64,000 nt of DNA from Trichoplax adhaerens (taxonomy: Eukaryota; Placozoa; Uniplacotomia; Trichoplacea; Trichoplacidae), in assembly GCF_000150275.1 (NCBI RefSeq), contig NW_002060956.1, forward strand, positions 525,379 to 589,378, written 5' to 3'. Below, one piece after another: positions 52,692-64,000 of this stretch (position 1 is the stretch's first letter; each line of letters starts with the position of its first letter). The translations under genes and the position numbers were made by a program. Under the pieces are notes generated by a model. That model was not told the origin of the DNA. It ran no database searches and saw nothing but the letters and a program-made list of their open reading frames with translations.

Positions 52692-53556
52692 TGTAATTAC
52701 TAAAGATCAGTAGGTAAAGATTGCAAAAGATTAATCGTAAAAATAAAATGGACTGTGCTATAATACAATACAATGTAAATGTAATAATAGTATTTTTGAT
52801 GATGGTCTTATGATTTATTTCTATAATATTATGCCGAATGAAAGACTTGATAAACAAATGCTTTAATTTCAATTTAATAATATTGTAGAATAAATTAGTC
52901 TCAGAAAATAATTCAGGATGCACATCTTTAAGATATATTATCTACTAATCAAGCGATATCAGTCGGCTAGCATTTGAATATAGTAAAATAAAAACCTTTA
53001 AGCGATAAGTAGCTCAACTGAACGGTGCTTTACTCTTCTAGTAATTATTAGTAACCTATAAATAATCTCGTTCTAATCCTATCAAGACAAAACCTTTGCA
53101 GTAACTGTTAACTAAATACAGATTGAAGCTACCTGATTAGCTGTACTTTAAGTAAGTAACTGAATTTATTTTAACTACGTTACGTTCAATATGTGGAGAA
53201 ATACAAAGTAATTCTTAATGTAACTGTATTTTACGTTGTTTATCTGCGTTAAGTTGGCTCAATGTATGTATCATTTTAAGTCTATTTTCGATTTTGCAAT
53301 AATGGCCAATGGCTTCTTCTGTGCATTACAGGAAAGATATGCTAATACTGAGAAACGTAGATTTGACCTACTAAGAATGAGAATCAAGTAGCCGCTTGAT
53401 TTATATTATGTCATTAATATGCACGTAGACCCTAAAAGAAAGTAATTACAGAGCCGTGATCATCATTATGGTCACAGAGCTGTACATTATTGGTTTTCAA
53501 TATCCATTAATATTTTACGTGACAAGTTGCAAAGGTGGAATGCAGAATAAAATCTA
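52692..53556 (+). pseudogene. Decayed unprocessed copy of CCDC90B-like exons 3-6
   Basis: In collinear order: end of exon 3 and its donor (about 52692-52720, ACTAAAGATCAGTAGGTAAA), exon 4 (52888-52931 after a TTGTAG acceptor), exon 5 (53331-53389, GGAAAGATATGCTAATACTG and onward to AATGAGAATCAAGTAG) and exon 6 (53524-53556, AAGTTGCAAAGGTGGAATGC). Introns are kept, with lengths comparable to the parent at 31837-32760. Stops and lost reading frame make it non-coding. It lies about 1 kb upstream of GST copy B on the opposite strand. Confidence 0.82.
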
Positions 53557-53841
53557 GGTATTATAATTGATCTCATCATTTTTTAATTAGTTAATAAGCT
53601 ATTGCCTTATATCGAAGCAGTAATTTATTGGAATATTTTTAATTTAATTTAACTCCTTGTAATACACGTAAATTCTAAGACCGTCTTTTTACGCAAAAAT
53701 CTGAACGTATAGTGGCGGTAAAATGTAAGCGAAACATAATCTATAGCTGTAGCTGTAACTGCCTGCAAGATTTTTATGCATGAGGGACTGTGCGATCAGT
53801 AGGTATGTGACAAAACTTATAAGCTTTTACTTGTTCCTAAC

Positions 53842-53953
53842 CTTTCCCATCAATTCTTTCATCAACGTATTCCACCCCATCTTGAGCAAAGATGGAACGG
53901 ATAATTTCAGCTCTACCGGTGGCATTGAAGTAGTTGAGTTTAATGAAAGGCAT
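53842..53953 (-). pseudogene. Orphan first exon of a fifth GST (copy C remnant)
   Basis: ATG at 53953 begins [20 protein letters not shown] and continues into DERIDGKG, aligning with exon 1 of copies A and B, including Tyr8. The reading then ends at about 53842 by a GGTTAGG sequence and a stop, losing the usual DWPELK end. No exons 2-4 are found before GST copy B; the place is taken by the CCDC90B-derived pseudogene at 52692-53556. Exon 1 itself has no stop or frameshift, so the truncation is comparatively young. Confidence 0.8.
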
Positions 53954-55019
53954 ATTCGATATAAATTAAATGTAATAAAAATATAAGTAGAAGTAAAGTA
54001 ATGCGATGAAATAATACCTTTATAGCGCATACGTAAGAGCTAGATTACGGGTAAGCTAGAATTTTTATACAAGATGTGATATCTTGTTGGGTGGTAATAT
54101 TTGGCTATCATTGTGCCCTCTCATTCTGCCTTTTTTGTTCTGTTCATTTTATTGGTTGTTACCTATAGATATAGTATACGACATCAGCAATTCGATCAGG
54201 GAATTTGCCTCTTATTTTATTTCAATAAGGCTTAGGTTGCTGCCTTTACGCGGTGAACTGATAACAATTTGGTAATCGATTTTATTTAGTGCATGTATGG
54301 ACATAGAGAATTAATAAAACTGATGCAATGATGTTGTATTGTACAGTCACGAATATCCTATTTAAATGCAGAATAACGATTAATTGATATTGAGATCATG
54401 CATCAGTTAAACAGTTAAAATACCGGATACAATTATGCAGGTAACCCAGCAAATTAAAGTAAAGAGAGCAGTTATCATACTTTATAGTATGCTGTATATG
54501 TAATTGCTCCATATATAACAGTAGTGACTAATCCAATTCAAGTTTAATTATTAAAATAATATTGAAGTACCTTACTGCTAGTGCATTCTAAATCGTTCGT
54601 TACGAAGTTTAATAGCATCGATGTAGGCTATTCTAGTGAATCTAAGACATTCTGGACTATTATCGCAGAGTATTATGGTGCAGTAAGGATAGTATACAAC
54701 AAAAAATGCGATTACGGCTGTACAATATACGTATATGCTAGTTAATTAACTAGCTTACCCTCTCTACTCTATATGCCGTCAAAAATACTGTATATTAACA
54801 GATATTATAGACTGGCGATGTACAGGCTGTCAGATAAAATAAAAGGAGTGTATGATAATGCTTTGGGAGGATCTTCGCGATAAAAGGCAGTACTACGCCA
54901 TTAGTCTAGAACATTATAGTAGTATATATAAATGTCATATACGAGTACAATAGATAGTAAAAGAAGACAGTGAGTCAGCAGAAATGTACAATAAACATAA
55001 AGTACTGTATACTGTAGGG

Positions 55020-55205
55020 TGTGTTTATTTTATTTTCAGATTACCAAAATCCTTCTCGAGGTGCTTTAAATAATGTAAAAGACCTCTAAATTTCATACCA
55101 GTGTGTAAACCATTACCTACGGGTACATACAATATTTAATATGACTATTACTTAATATAGTCTGTTTAATTTATGAACAAGATTGTGAAAATAAAATAAA
55201 CACAC
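55020..55205. mobile_element. MITE-like element with 20-bp perfect inverted ends
   Basis: GTGTGTTTATTTTATTTTCA at 55020-55039 is the exact reverse complement of 55186-55205. The enclosed 186 bp has no coding capacity. TA dinucleotides lie a few bases outside both ends, compatible with a TA-target DNA transposon derivative, although the exact termini are not certain. Confidence 0.55.
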
Positions 55206-55844
55206 TGAGTATGTGTATATACAGTATATACATCTAGTACTACATACTGTACACAGTGTACATCTAAGGGTCTCTAGTGTACAGTATACAACGTAGAGCA
55301 AACAAAACGCCATATTATTCCTAGTTAATAGTGATAGCTATCCACATACAGTACAGATATTGTACTAAATATACGTATAGCGACAAAAATGTTATTAACT
55401 GTCAAAGCTATTCTTATAAAGTTCAGTATGCTGTAATTCTATAAATCGGGAATGATAGATGTTATTATGGCGCAATGCGATGTTTGAGTACTACTATTAT
55501 ATTTTACTCGAGATGTCACGCCCTTGGTTTGAACAGTATTCCTTCCTCAAGCTTTATATTAAAAATGTAAAATTTTATCATAGCATTCGAATTCAAATCT
55601 GATACTACGTATGATATCATCGAAGTTAGCCTACAATATAGTAAAAAATTTTGAAATGCCGAATTTTGCAAATCATCCAGATAATGTATACTGTACCTGC
55701 ACTTTACTGTATGCCGTATTACTCGTATACTGCATAGAACGTTAATTATACAAAAATTCCACGCTATTCGCAATTGAAAAATTTGAAGGAATTCACTGCT
55801 ATGCAGCACTGATTGTATCATAAATCATATAGTAGGCATATGTT

Positions 55845-55918
55845 GGCGGATGTTGTGAAATTCGAACAATTGCAAAGGTCCTATGGTCCGAATTTCGCGA
55901 GCGTCGGCTAACATTTAT
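55845..55918. mobile_element. Short imperfect foldback element
   Basis: The left arm TGTTGGCGGATGTTGTGAAA and following TTCG pairs with the right arm, whose reverse complement begins TGTTAGCCGACGCTCGCGAA. About 28 bp match with some mismatches, around a central spacer. No coding capacity. It is probably a decayed MITE or a stem-loop. Confidence 0.45.
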
Positions 55919-56867
55919 TGTGTATGTACATTGTACGGTAATAATTGTCTACATAAATATGATAATAATCGTATTAATTGAGCGTAATATATGTATCGTG
56001 GAAGTTCTATTTTATTTATCAATCATATAATTTCTTCATTGCAATGAAAAGTAATATCTATCATAAGATCACTCAATTAGCACAATATTACCTTGTATGA
56101 ATAATTCTATAGTATTATAACATAATTATAATGTTCGTTATTACTTTTATATTAACTAATAAAACCTAATGATCTTCATGGCTGCATTTCATCTTAACTT
56201 CACTTTTTTAATTACAGTTTCTGATTGTTAAAGAATCGCAATCGTCGTCTACTATTTGTCTACACATGTATACAGCATTAGATGATAATCCAATCCTGTT
56301 CTCATCGGTAATTTTATTAATACCGCTTGTAATATACTAAAGTTAGAATTATAGTCGGCGTTAAGTAGAAATTTTAGCGCTTTTCATTTGTAACGTGATA
56401 GTTTTCAAGTTATAACTTGCTCTTTCGTGAGTACAATATCTTTATGCCTCAAACTTACTGAAGGAAAAGGTTGCACTCGATCAGCATTATCGACTTTTGG
56501 CTATGTACGTATATTGGGTAGTACTATAATATCCTTCAAGCCCATTACTAAGGAGATACATTTAGATATTTTTATAATAATACAACATGAACCTTTATCA
56601 ATCTCAAATATTCAACTAACGTTTTCTTCTACTTGCGTTATAATTTGTTATAATTTACTGTTTACAGATACACGTACAATCGTACGATAGCTACATGAAG
56701 CTTACTCCTGAGTAGCCTGACTTTCTACATTGAACATATTTATATGGATATATTATATATATATATTTATACATGTTGGGTAGTTAAATAATACACCACA
56801 ATAAAGTGACTATCACCCAAAAAATTTTAAATATAAGTTGATTCCAATACCAAATGATTTGAATGAT

Positions 56868-58717
56868 CTAAAAAGGTACATGATTTTTCGGTTTACTTTC
56901 TTCCCACTTCCTTATATTTGGAAGGTTGGCAATTCTTTGGTACAAAGCAGTTAATTTGGGGAATTTCTTAGCTGCCTCTTCGAAGTTAAAAAAGTCTTTG
57001 ACAACATTAGCGAATCGATAGAAGGCTATATCGGCATAGGTTAACTGTTGATATAAAATGAAATAGAATTAGCTGCCGACTGATGATCATATTTTGCCCA
57101 TAAAGAATTCCTAGTTGTTTCGTTAGGTTATAATGGCCTACTGTATTCATATTTAACCTGCTACCACATGATACCATTTATCCAGCTCACTTACTTTACC
57201 CGTAAAATATTCTCCTCCGTTTTCAATTAACATATTTTCAAACTTTTCCAAATGGAATGGAATAGCTTCTTCAAAGCACTCATGCCATTTCTCTGCTTTT
57301 TTTAATTCTTCATCTTCCAGCATATACTGAATATACTGATTAAGAAGATCACTTAACAAATATTCTGCAATTTGATCAGCTTTTGCTTGTTCCAAACTAG
57401 TTTTTCCCGCTAGTCCTATATGAAGGAAATTGCATGCAAAAGTATTAATTGCTAACTAGAAGAATGACATTATAGAGTGTAAAAGGTCATTATGAATTAT
57501 GTTGAATTCAAGAATGAGTATACAGTATAAGTATAAGCTGTACTTGTAAATTAATGAATGACAATTACAATACACTGATGATAGTATGCATTTGATATAA
57601 CTTACCTCCCATACGAGCAATGTATCGAGCTATAGTTGCACTTTGACATATTGTATGGCCATCTACTTCTAACACCGGCAAAACTTCAAATGGAATTTTT
57701 CCGCCTGCATGATAACACGGAAAATTATTCATGCTAGATGACCACACCGGTAATACACTTACGGTTTTAATTTATAGCTAAACATATCACTTCCTCTTTT
57801 AAGGAGATAAATGTAGCAAGTAAGCTATCTACTCCATTTCTATCGAGTTTTTTTTGTTAGAAATCAATAACAAAAATTTTACTTAAAGATTTTATTGGTA
57901 TAGGCTGCCGATAAATAAAAGTAATCAATAAACTAAATGCAAATACGTAAATGTAAAAGAATTGGCTTAAATGCCGAATGTTAAATTTTTGACTGGATTA
58001 TAATGACTTGAAATTCTTTGATTCGTTATGTAATCTATAGGCTAAAGAGATTTTCTAGTTTATTTATGAATCTTTAAAAATTTCTATGATTCATGAAGCT
58101 AACCTTCCACTGGGAATGATAATTGCCCTTAAGGCATAACAGTTCAAAGCTATAACCGTCGATCTTAATTGCATAGCATCAAATTACGACTATCAGAAGT
58201 ATTTTCACTAGCGTATGCTATTACTTAACCCTTATAGTTTAAGAAATGTGAATCGGTAGTCTTTTAAACTATGTATTATTCAGAAATTGAAAGTGGTAGC
58301 GTAGTATCTGATAAGAGTGTTGAAATCTATTCTTAACTCCATTCTTTTAACGAAACATTTAACTTAATCGATACGAAAAATTAACTGGCAACTTGAAAAT
58401 GATTCAGTTCAATCTTTACCATTAAGCACGTATAAAATTTCATTCGATCGCATCATTTCATTTAAAATATTACCGTACTAATATCAGCGAGACTTTATCT
58501 TAATCGGGTTAAGTCTTCTAAGGTCAACCATCACAAAAACTGCAGTGATGCTTTATCTTTACAAGTCGCAATGAATAAACTTACTTTTTCTCAGTGTGGG
58601 CCAATCTTCTACTTGAATTCTTTCGTCTTTGTATTTAATATCACTCTCTGCAAGGATTAATCTTATAACTTCTGCTCTTCCTTCGCCGTCAAAATAATAT
58701 AATTTTATATTTGGCAT
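56868..58717 (-). CDS. Sigma-class glutathione S-transferase, copy D
   Basis: Exons 58717-58585, 57704-57606, 57415-57195 and 57044-56868; 209 residues, in phase. It starts MPNIKLYYFDGEGRAEVIRL with Tyr8, then GKIPFEVLPVLEVDG and CQSATIARYIA, then GLAGKTSLEQAKADQIAEYL, FENMLIENGGEYFTGK and LTYADIAFYRF. It is more diverged from A and B than they are from each other: exon 3 is acidic (MLEDEELKKAEKWHECFEEA) and the C-terminus is extended (WEESKPKNHVPF). No defect is visible. Confidence 0.92.
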
Positions 58718-60990
58718 TATGAGCAATTACTAAAATATATGTTTTCGATAAATTTCATCGAATTAGGGATCGAGAAATATTACAATATACTACACGGACT
58801 AGCGTTATATCTACCAGACAGCAAAAGGGAAGATTAAAAAAATACCAATACAATCTATGATTTATCGATAGTAGATATTAATACAGGCGTAACAAGCCGA
58901 AAAATTATTGGATAGTCTTTCATTAGACTCGATGAGTATTTGATGAAGATACAATACCAAATTATTACTGTAAATTCATCAAATCTTTTAGACTTTTGTA
59001 CTTCTTTATAATTCTAGGTTAGTTACTATAGTAACCGACATTTTTCGATAGTGATAATCAATAGAGTAGAGCACATAAGAGATACCCAGCTAACACAACA
59101 ATAGAAAGTACCCATTTGATAACAAAAAATGATATATAACATTTACTATGAACTTTATGGCTCTTTTTTATTAATAATTATGGGCTCTTGAGAAAAGATG
59201 TATAATTATAAATCTATTAAAATATTTAAAAGATAACTGATTGCAAGGTATACTGTAAGAAGCAAATATTTAAGATATACTAGTACATTTGGTTATTGTA
59301 GTACCTAAATATAAACTTTAGGCATTGAATATCTCTGAAATATCGTGTCTTGCATCTGAATATGTACCTCGTAAACATATGCTGAGTTATAAACATGATC
59401 ATAGTATAATAAGGTACTGCAGTAATCGTAATACCGGTATATTGTAACATCTTGATTTATCGTCGAATATTGAATCCTATAAAGGTGATCTCGACGGTTG
59501 TCAAGATTGTCAAATTATTGTAGTCGATATGCAAATAGCCTCAGTATAAGTACTGTTATTAATTCTCTTAACTCAAGCTATCATTATAGTGCATTATGAG
59601 AGATTCCATACTGAACGAGTCACATGGTTATCATAGGTAGTAAACTGATGAATGAGCAAATACGCGAATTAAAATACTTGCTAGTAAAACTGTACTAATG
59701 TTGTTATAAATCTAATACTATCTATCTCTTTAACAGGGTAGAATATAAATGTCTTTAAAATAAAATGCTGCATGAATTGCGCCAGCACTATAATACATAT
59801 GTGTTTCAGTTTGTAGTTAAATAAATACTTATGCCGCGAAGGGCATTAGTTGATGATAATTCTATGATATCAGGTATAGCATTTTCCTGATTTGCGTATA
59901 CATAAATTTATTTAATTCATCATTCAGTGATATTTCGTGCTATGCAAAATTCCAATTATTAGTTGACGATACACGGTCTATTACGATAATACCCACATAA
60001 AAATAAATTAAACTCGCACATTATCACAGTTTATTGATATTTGGTATCACTTTGCCATTAATCTAATGTTTATAAATAACATACAGTAGTTACGAAGCTA
60101 GGCAAAACTATTTATTACTGTTGTAAGGATTGATAGGGATCTACCCGCATATTGAAGTGATCATATTACCAGTATAGATTAAAGTTTGGTGGTTTCTCTT
60201 ATTTGAATGTTAGCATTCAGTAATCTTGTCAGTCAATTGCTGGTGTCGCACTGATGTGTGCTATCTAAGCGAATATTATCATATCATCAGAAAAGCTCTC
60301 GTGCATCTTGTAATTAATGGAAATATTCTTGATAATGTTTTAATGTCAGTGTTTAATTCAACACATTTCAGCTCCATTGCCTATCATATACTGTATATTC
60401 CGACAATTAAAATACATGTTTGCCGGATGCAAACTGGGCTAAATGATACTGTACACCGTACAGTATTGCACTCATCATTATTTTTAACTTAAAGGGTAAA
60501 GCAGTAAATAGCTGAACTAAGAAAATTAAATCCACAGAGTACGGCACTAAGAAAGGCAACTTAGCCTCTCTAAAGATTTCCTACCAGTTTGATTTCATAG
60601 CTAAATACTTGTTTTAATGTTCTTTTTTTATTATTAAGATCAAATCTGCTACGAATATAGCAATTTCTAAAATATTTCTTATACAACATAATTTAGTTAG
60701 TAGGATTTTATCAGTTTTTTCCGTTTTAGTTTCTGAGATACTACTAATCTACGATATTATAATATCAAGATCTTAAGTAAAAAAGTTACCGGTATACTTT
60801 AAAAATGTACCTAATTACGATATTCTTTGTTTACGATTAGTGCTATAGAAGAATGATTGTAATAGTAAAATTAATCAAGTAAATTCTACAAATTACGATC
60901 ATCTTTAATTTCGTAAAACAAATAATTGAATTGATAACATGCACTGTTGCAATACTTTGCCAGAGCTATGCACGAGATACTATTATTTAA
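58718..60990. other. Spacer between GST copies D and E, no gene seen
   Basis: AT-rich; the plus frame at 60226-60492 has no recognisable domain. No CCDC90B-like relic could be aligned here by eye. Confidence 0.4.
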
Positions 60991-63049
60991 CTAAAAAGGA
61001 GTATTTGGCTTTCTGCTTTCCCAGTCTTTAATACCTGGTATCTCTTTAACTCGAGAGTATAGTCCTGTCAAAAGGGGATACTTTTCTGGCTGTGGCTTTA
61101 GGTCGAGTGATGATATACCAACACTGATAAAGCGATAGAATGCTATATCGGCATAAGTAAGCTAAGAATGAAAACGAAAATTTTATTATTAAGATGATAA
61201 ATGGGCCTAAGAATTTTAAAATTTTGCCTCCAAAACAGTCAAGGTATGAACTATTTAAGAGCTTACAGAGCCAGCGAAATATTGTCCGCCATTTTCTTGC
61301 AGGATTTTCTCTAATTTGCCAAGGTAAAAGGGAATAATTTCAGTTGTATATGTAGTTTTTATTTGTTCTTTTTTAGTTTCATCTTTTTCGAATGTGAATG
61401 CAATAAATTTATCCAATAAATCATGCAAGAAGCAATCGGCCACTTGATCGGCAACAGCTTGTTCTATGCTGGTTTTACCAGCTAAACCTAAATAATACCG
61501 GAATAAATTACTTTGAGCTTATGATTACCATGTAATGGGTAGATTTGATAGCTATAACAAATGGATTTCTTTAAGTACAGTAATTTATTTATTTTATTTG
61601 CTATGTTACAAAGCATTACTAGAAATAATTAGATATGTCCTACTGGAATGCATTAATTCAAGTAATATTATCGATACCTGCTAGGCGTGCGGCAAATCTG
61701 GCAATAGTAGCACTCTGACCAATAAGGCGACCATCGACTTCTAAAACCGGCAATTGATCAAATGGGAACTTGCCACCTGTAGTAAAATTTGGGAATTACC
61801 TTCCAGTTGATTAAGATATAGAAAATATTTGCAATAACACAATACTTGTACTGCTTGATAATTCTCGTTTTTACAACTATAAATTGAAAGCATTAGGATG
61901 CAAGTTCTCATTACAAAACTAGTGACAAATCTCTATTTGCAATCAGTTATTTTTTAAATTTGAGCCATAATCAAAATAATTTCTAAAGTTCTTTTAACTA
62001 GTTTAAGTAAATAGGTATGAAGATTCTGGGTATTAGTGATTCTTTAATTAATGGCGATGATTATAAATTACATGAGTTTTTTAAATAACAATAATCATAG
62101 CCTAGGATACTTTTCACATTGGCCTTATATTACGCATATTTTCATCAATATCAAGCAAGCTTCAGAAATTGCTTAGTCGATTTTAGCTATCAGTTACTAC
62201 CTCATCTGGGAGAAGAGAACAAATACATATATAAATATAACTCTACCCTAGGATGAATAATGCTTTCATGCATAGGGGAGGTCTAACACAAGAGACATCT
62301 TATTAAAATTCGATATATTGCATAAGGACAATAAAACTTGAAGCTTCCATTAGGCAATTCCAGTGCAAGTATGTAAAACTGTAACTGTAGCGACTAAACC
62401 TGTATGTTGTTATGTAGTGGTCGAAACCTTTATGCAATGCTACTTAAGTTAGATGTTACTGTTACTACCTGATTTATTTATATACGTTTAGCAAATTTTC
62501 ACAATTTGTTACATCAGTAAAAGGAGTGAATTGTTTCTGAAACAGTGTTAGTCTATATTCTGCCAATTTTAATTACTCTAACAGATTACTTGATTAATTA
62601 TAAGATGAAATGCTATCGTCTACAAATATGGGTAAAATTACGATTTTAGAATGACTTTCAATATTAATTTTATACTGACAAATTATGTACAACTGTACAC
62701 TTCATAATAATGATAAAATTAGATTATCTAAGTGTATGCTGGATATGTACTGTAGGCCTTTTTTATGATCGATACTGGTGAAAAAGAAGCAAAAGTGAAT
62801 TCTTGTTCCTATTGTACAGCAAGTTATCTTATTTAGAGGATAGACTACTTTGCAGCTTGTGCAATTTGATAAAATAAGTTGTCATATTAGAATAAAGTAT
62901 AGATTATGGGACTTACTGGCTTTTAACGTAGGCCAATTTTCTTGTTCATATCTCAAATCTTTATAATCAACTCCTCCAGCGGCAAAAATTAGCCTAATAG
63001 TCTCTCCTCTAGCTGCTAAATTGAAATAGTGCAATGTAATGGCAGGCAT
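60991..63049 (-). CDS. Sigma-class glutathione S-transferase, copy E
   Basis: Exons 63049-62917, 61776-61678, 61487-61267 and 61161-60991; 207 residues, in phase. It starts MPAITLHYFNLAARGETIRL with Tyr8; the usual GRAE is changed to ARGE. Then come GKFPFDQLPVLEVDG and GQSATIARFAA, then GLAGKTSIEQAVADQVADCF, NGGQYFAGS and LTYADIAFYRF, ending DWESRKPNTPF. It shares the SATIAR and C-terminal KP features with copy D, so D and E form one sub-pair and A and B the other. No break is visible. Confidence 0.92.
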
Positions 63050-64000
63050 GTTTATGGTTGTTGTTCTAAAACGTCCTTGATTTTAGCTAATACCAACAAG
63101 TCAAAGAGGAAAAGTTTTGATCTTGATTCAGCTTTTATACCGTTCGAATCAGATAGATAGCATCTGTTAGAATTGACTATCTGAAGATTTATCAACCAAT
63201 CAGGACTGAAATAGAATTAATTGATTGTTTTGATTATTTATTATTATTTTTCATCTAGATGCATTATTGTTTTTTCTACGCCTAGTTTATAGATTGTATC
63301 ATAACATATTAATACTAATGGTGTCTAATCAACACCTAGCAACTAAAAGAGTCAGTAATTACAATTCTCATCCCATATCCGATCATTGAATAAAGTTACA
63401 GCGTCATGGTTTACCTTATGACATGATATTTTGCTGATTGAGAGACAATAATCATCAACATAACCTCAATCGTCATTACTGTAAGGTCATATCTAGTATT
63501 TATGTCATATGGAATAATATTAGGGAAAGAAAAGTAGTTCTATATGCTTACTCAGCAAATTATGCTGCAAGTTCTTCTACTACTTTATTTCGCAAAAAAG
63601 AAGTTTTAGCCATAGGCTTCGGGGTAGAAATAATGAATGAAAGAAATTTTAAATACAAGACCAGCCGTTAATACTAATAGTATTGGACGTTATTCAACAC
63701 ATTAGATCACGTATGTGATAAAATTCATTCAATTTTTACATTTGCAAACATGTAAGTATTTATCCTTATAAGTCTTTGTCTTCAAATCATTTATTATTAG
63801 GTTGGCATATAGTGATGACGTGAACAGTATATGTATTGATGATCAACTGGTTTCAGTCTTGTAATAATAAAAGGTCAAGTTATTGACAGTGAATAATTAG
63901 AAAAAATGCATTATCATCCATTATATTATGCATAATAACTGATGGACTTAGGTAGCTAGTGAAACAAGCTATCATTAATTTTGAATACAATTACTGTAGT
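63050..64000. other. 5' flank of GST copy E, no gene seen
   Basis: No supportable gene to the window end; the plus frame at 63438-63671 has no domain and no splice context. Confidence 0.4.

Larger units (their letters stand above)
53954..56867. other. Spacer between the GST remnant and copy D, with foldback elements
   Basis: No gene is supported; frames at 54084-54275, 55516-55821 and 56427-56690 have no domain. It contains the two inverted-repeat elements listed separately and a TA-rich tract at 56750-56767. Confidence 0.4.

Overview
The window is nuclear DNA of an intron-rich, AT-rich animal. Genes are split by short GT-AG introns (mostly about 80-500 bp), and every family I can name is a metazoan one: a KIF28/KLP-6-type kinesin-3, AP-1 gamma-adaptin, a CCDC90/MCUR1 protein, a SOWAH ankyrin protein, a DPY30-domain protein and sigma-class GSTs. 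Compact genes with long conserved exon chains suggest an early-branching invertebrate. A placozoan would fit, but that is inference and not demonstrated here. All exon models were built by hand from splice sites, reading phase and family resemblance.

Layout. 1-7150 (minus) is a kinesin-3 with 25 coding exons visible; its first codons were not found and its 3' end runs off the window. 10006-10728 (+), 15003-15638 (-) and 17863-18429 (-) are three intronless paralogues of an unrecognised small two-helix membrane protein family. 19706-20924 (+) is a short lysine-rich protein, perhaps RBIS-like. 22161-26833 (-) is a complete 24-exon AP-1 gamma subunit. 26834-30800 is gene-poor and holds a three-copy 245-bp tandem repeat. 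30844-33650 (+) is a complete 10-exon CCDC90B/MCUR1-like mitochondrial protein whose first intron carries a second tandem duplication. An unresolved possible minus-strand locus lies at 34750-35215. 35982-40005 (-) is a SOWAH-type ankyrin gene with very small exons. 42433-43596 (+) is a DPY30-motif (DYDC-like) protein.

45105-63049 (-) is a cluster of four intact sigma-class glutathione S-transferases with identical intron positions (phases 1, 1, 0), plus an orphan first exon of a fifth. Decayed plus-strand pieces of the CCDC90B-like gene lie between the GST genes with their introns still present, so DNA-level segmental duplication carried part of that gene along with GST copies. About 270 bp of upstream sequence is also shared by three of the GST copies.

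The main points for follow-up are the unnamed membrane protein family, the GST/CCDC90B mosaic, the micro-exons (17, 9 and possibly 3 nt), two long perfect hairpins that both have 13-nt loops, and the many TACTG/CAGTA pentamer tracts between genes. I saw no tRNA, rRNA, CRISPR array or intact transposase.
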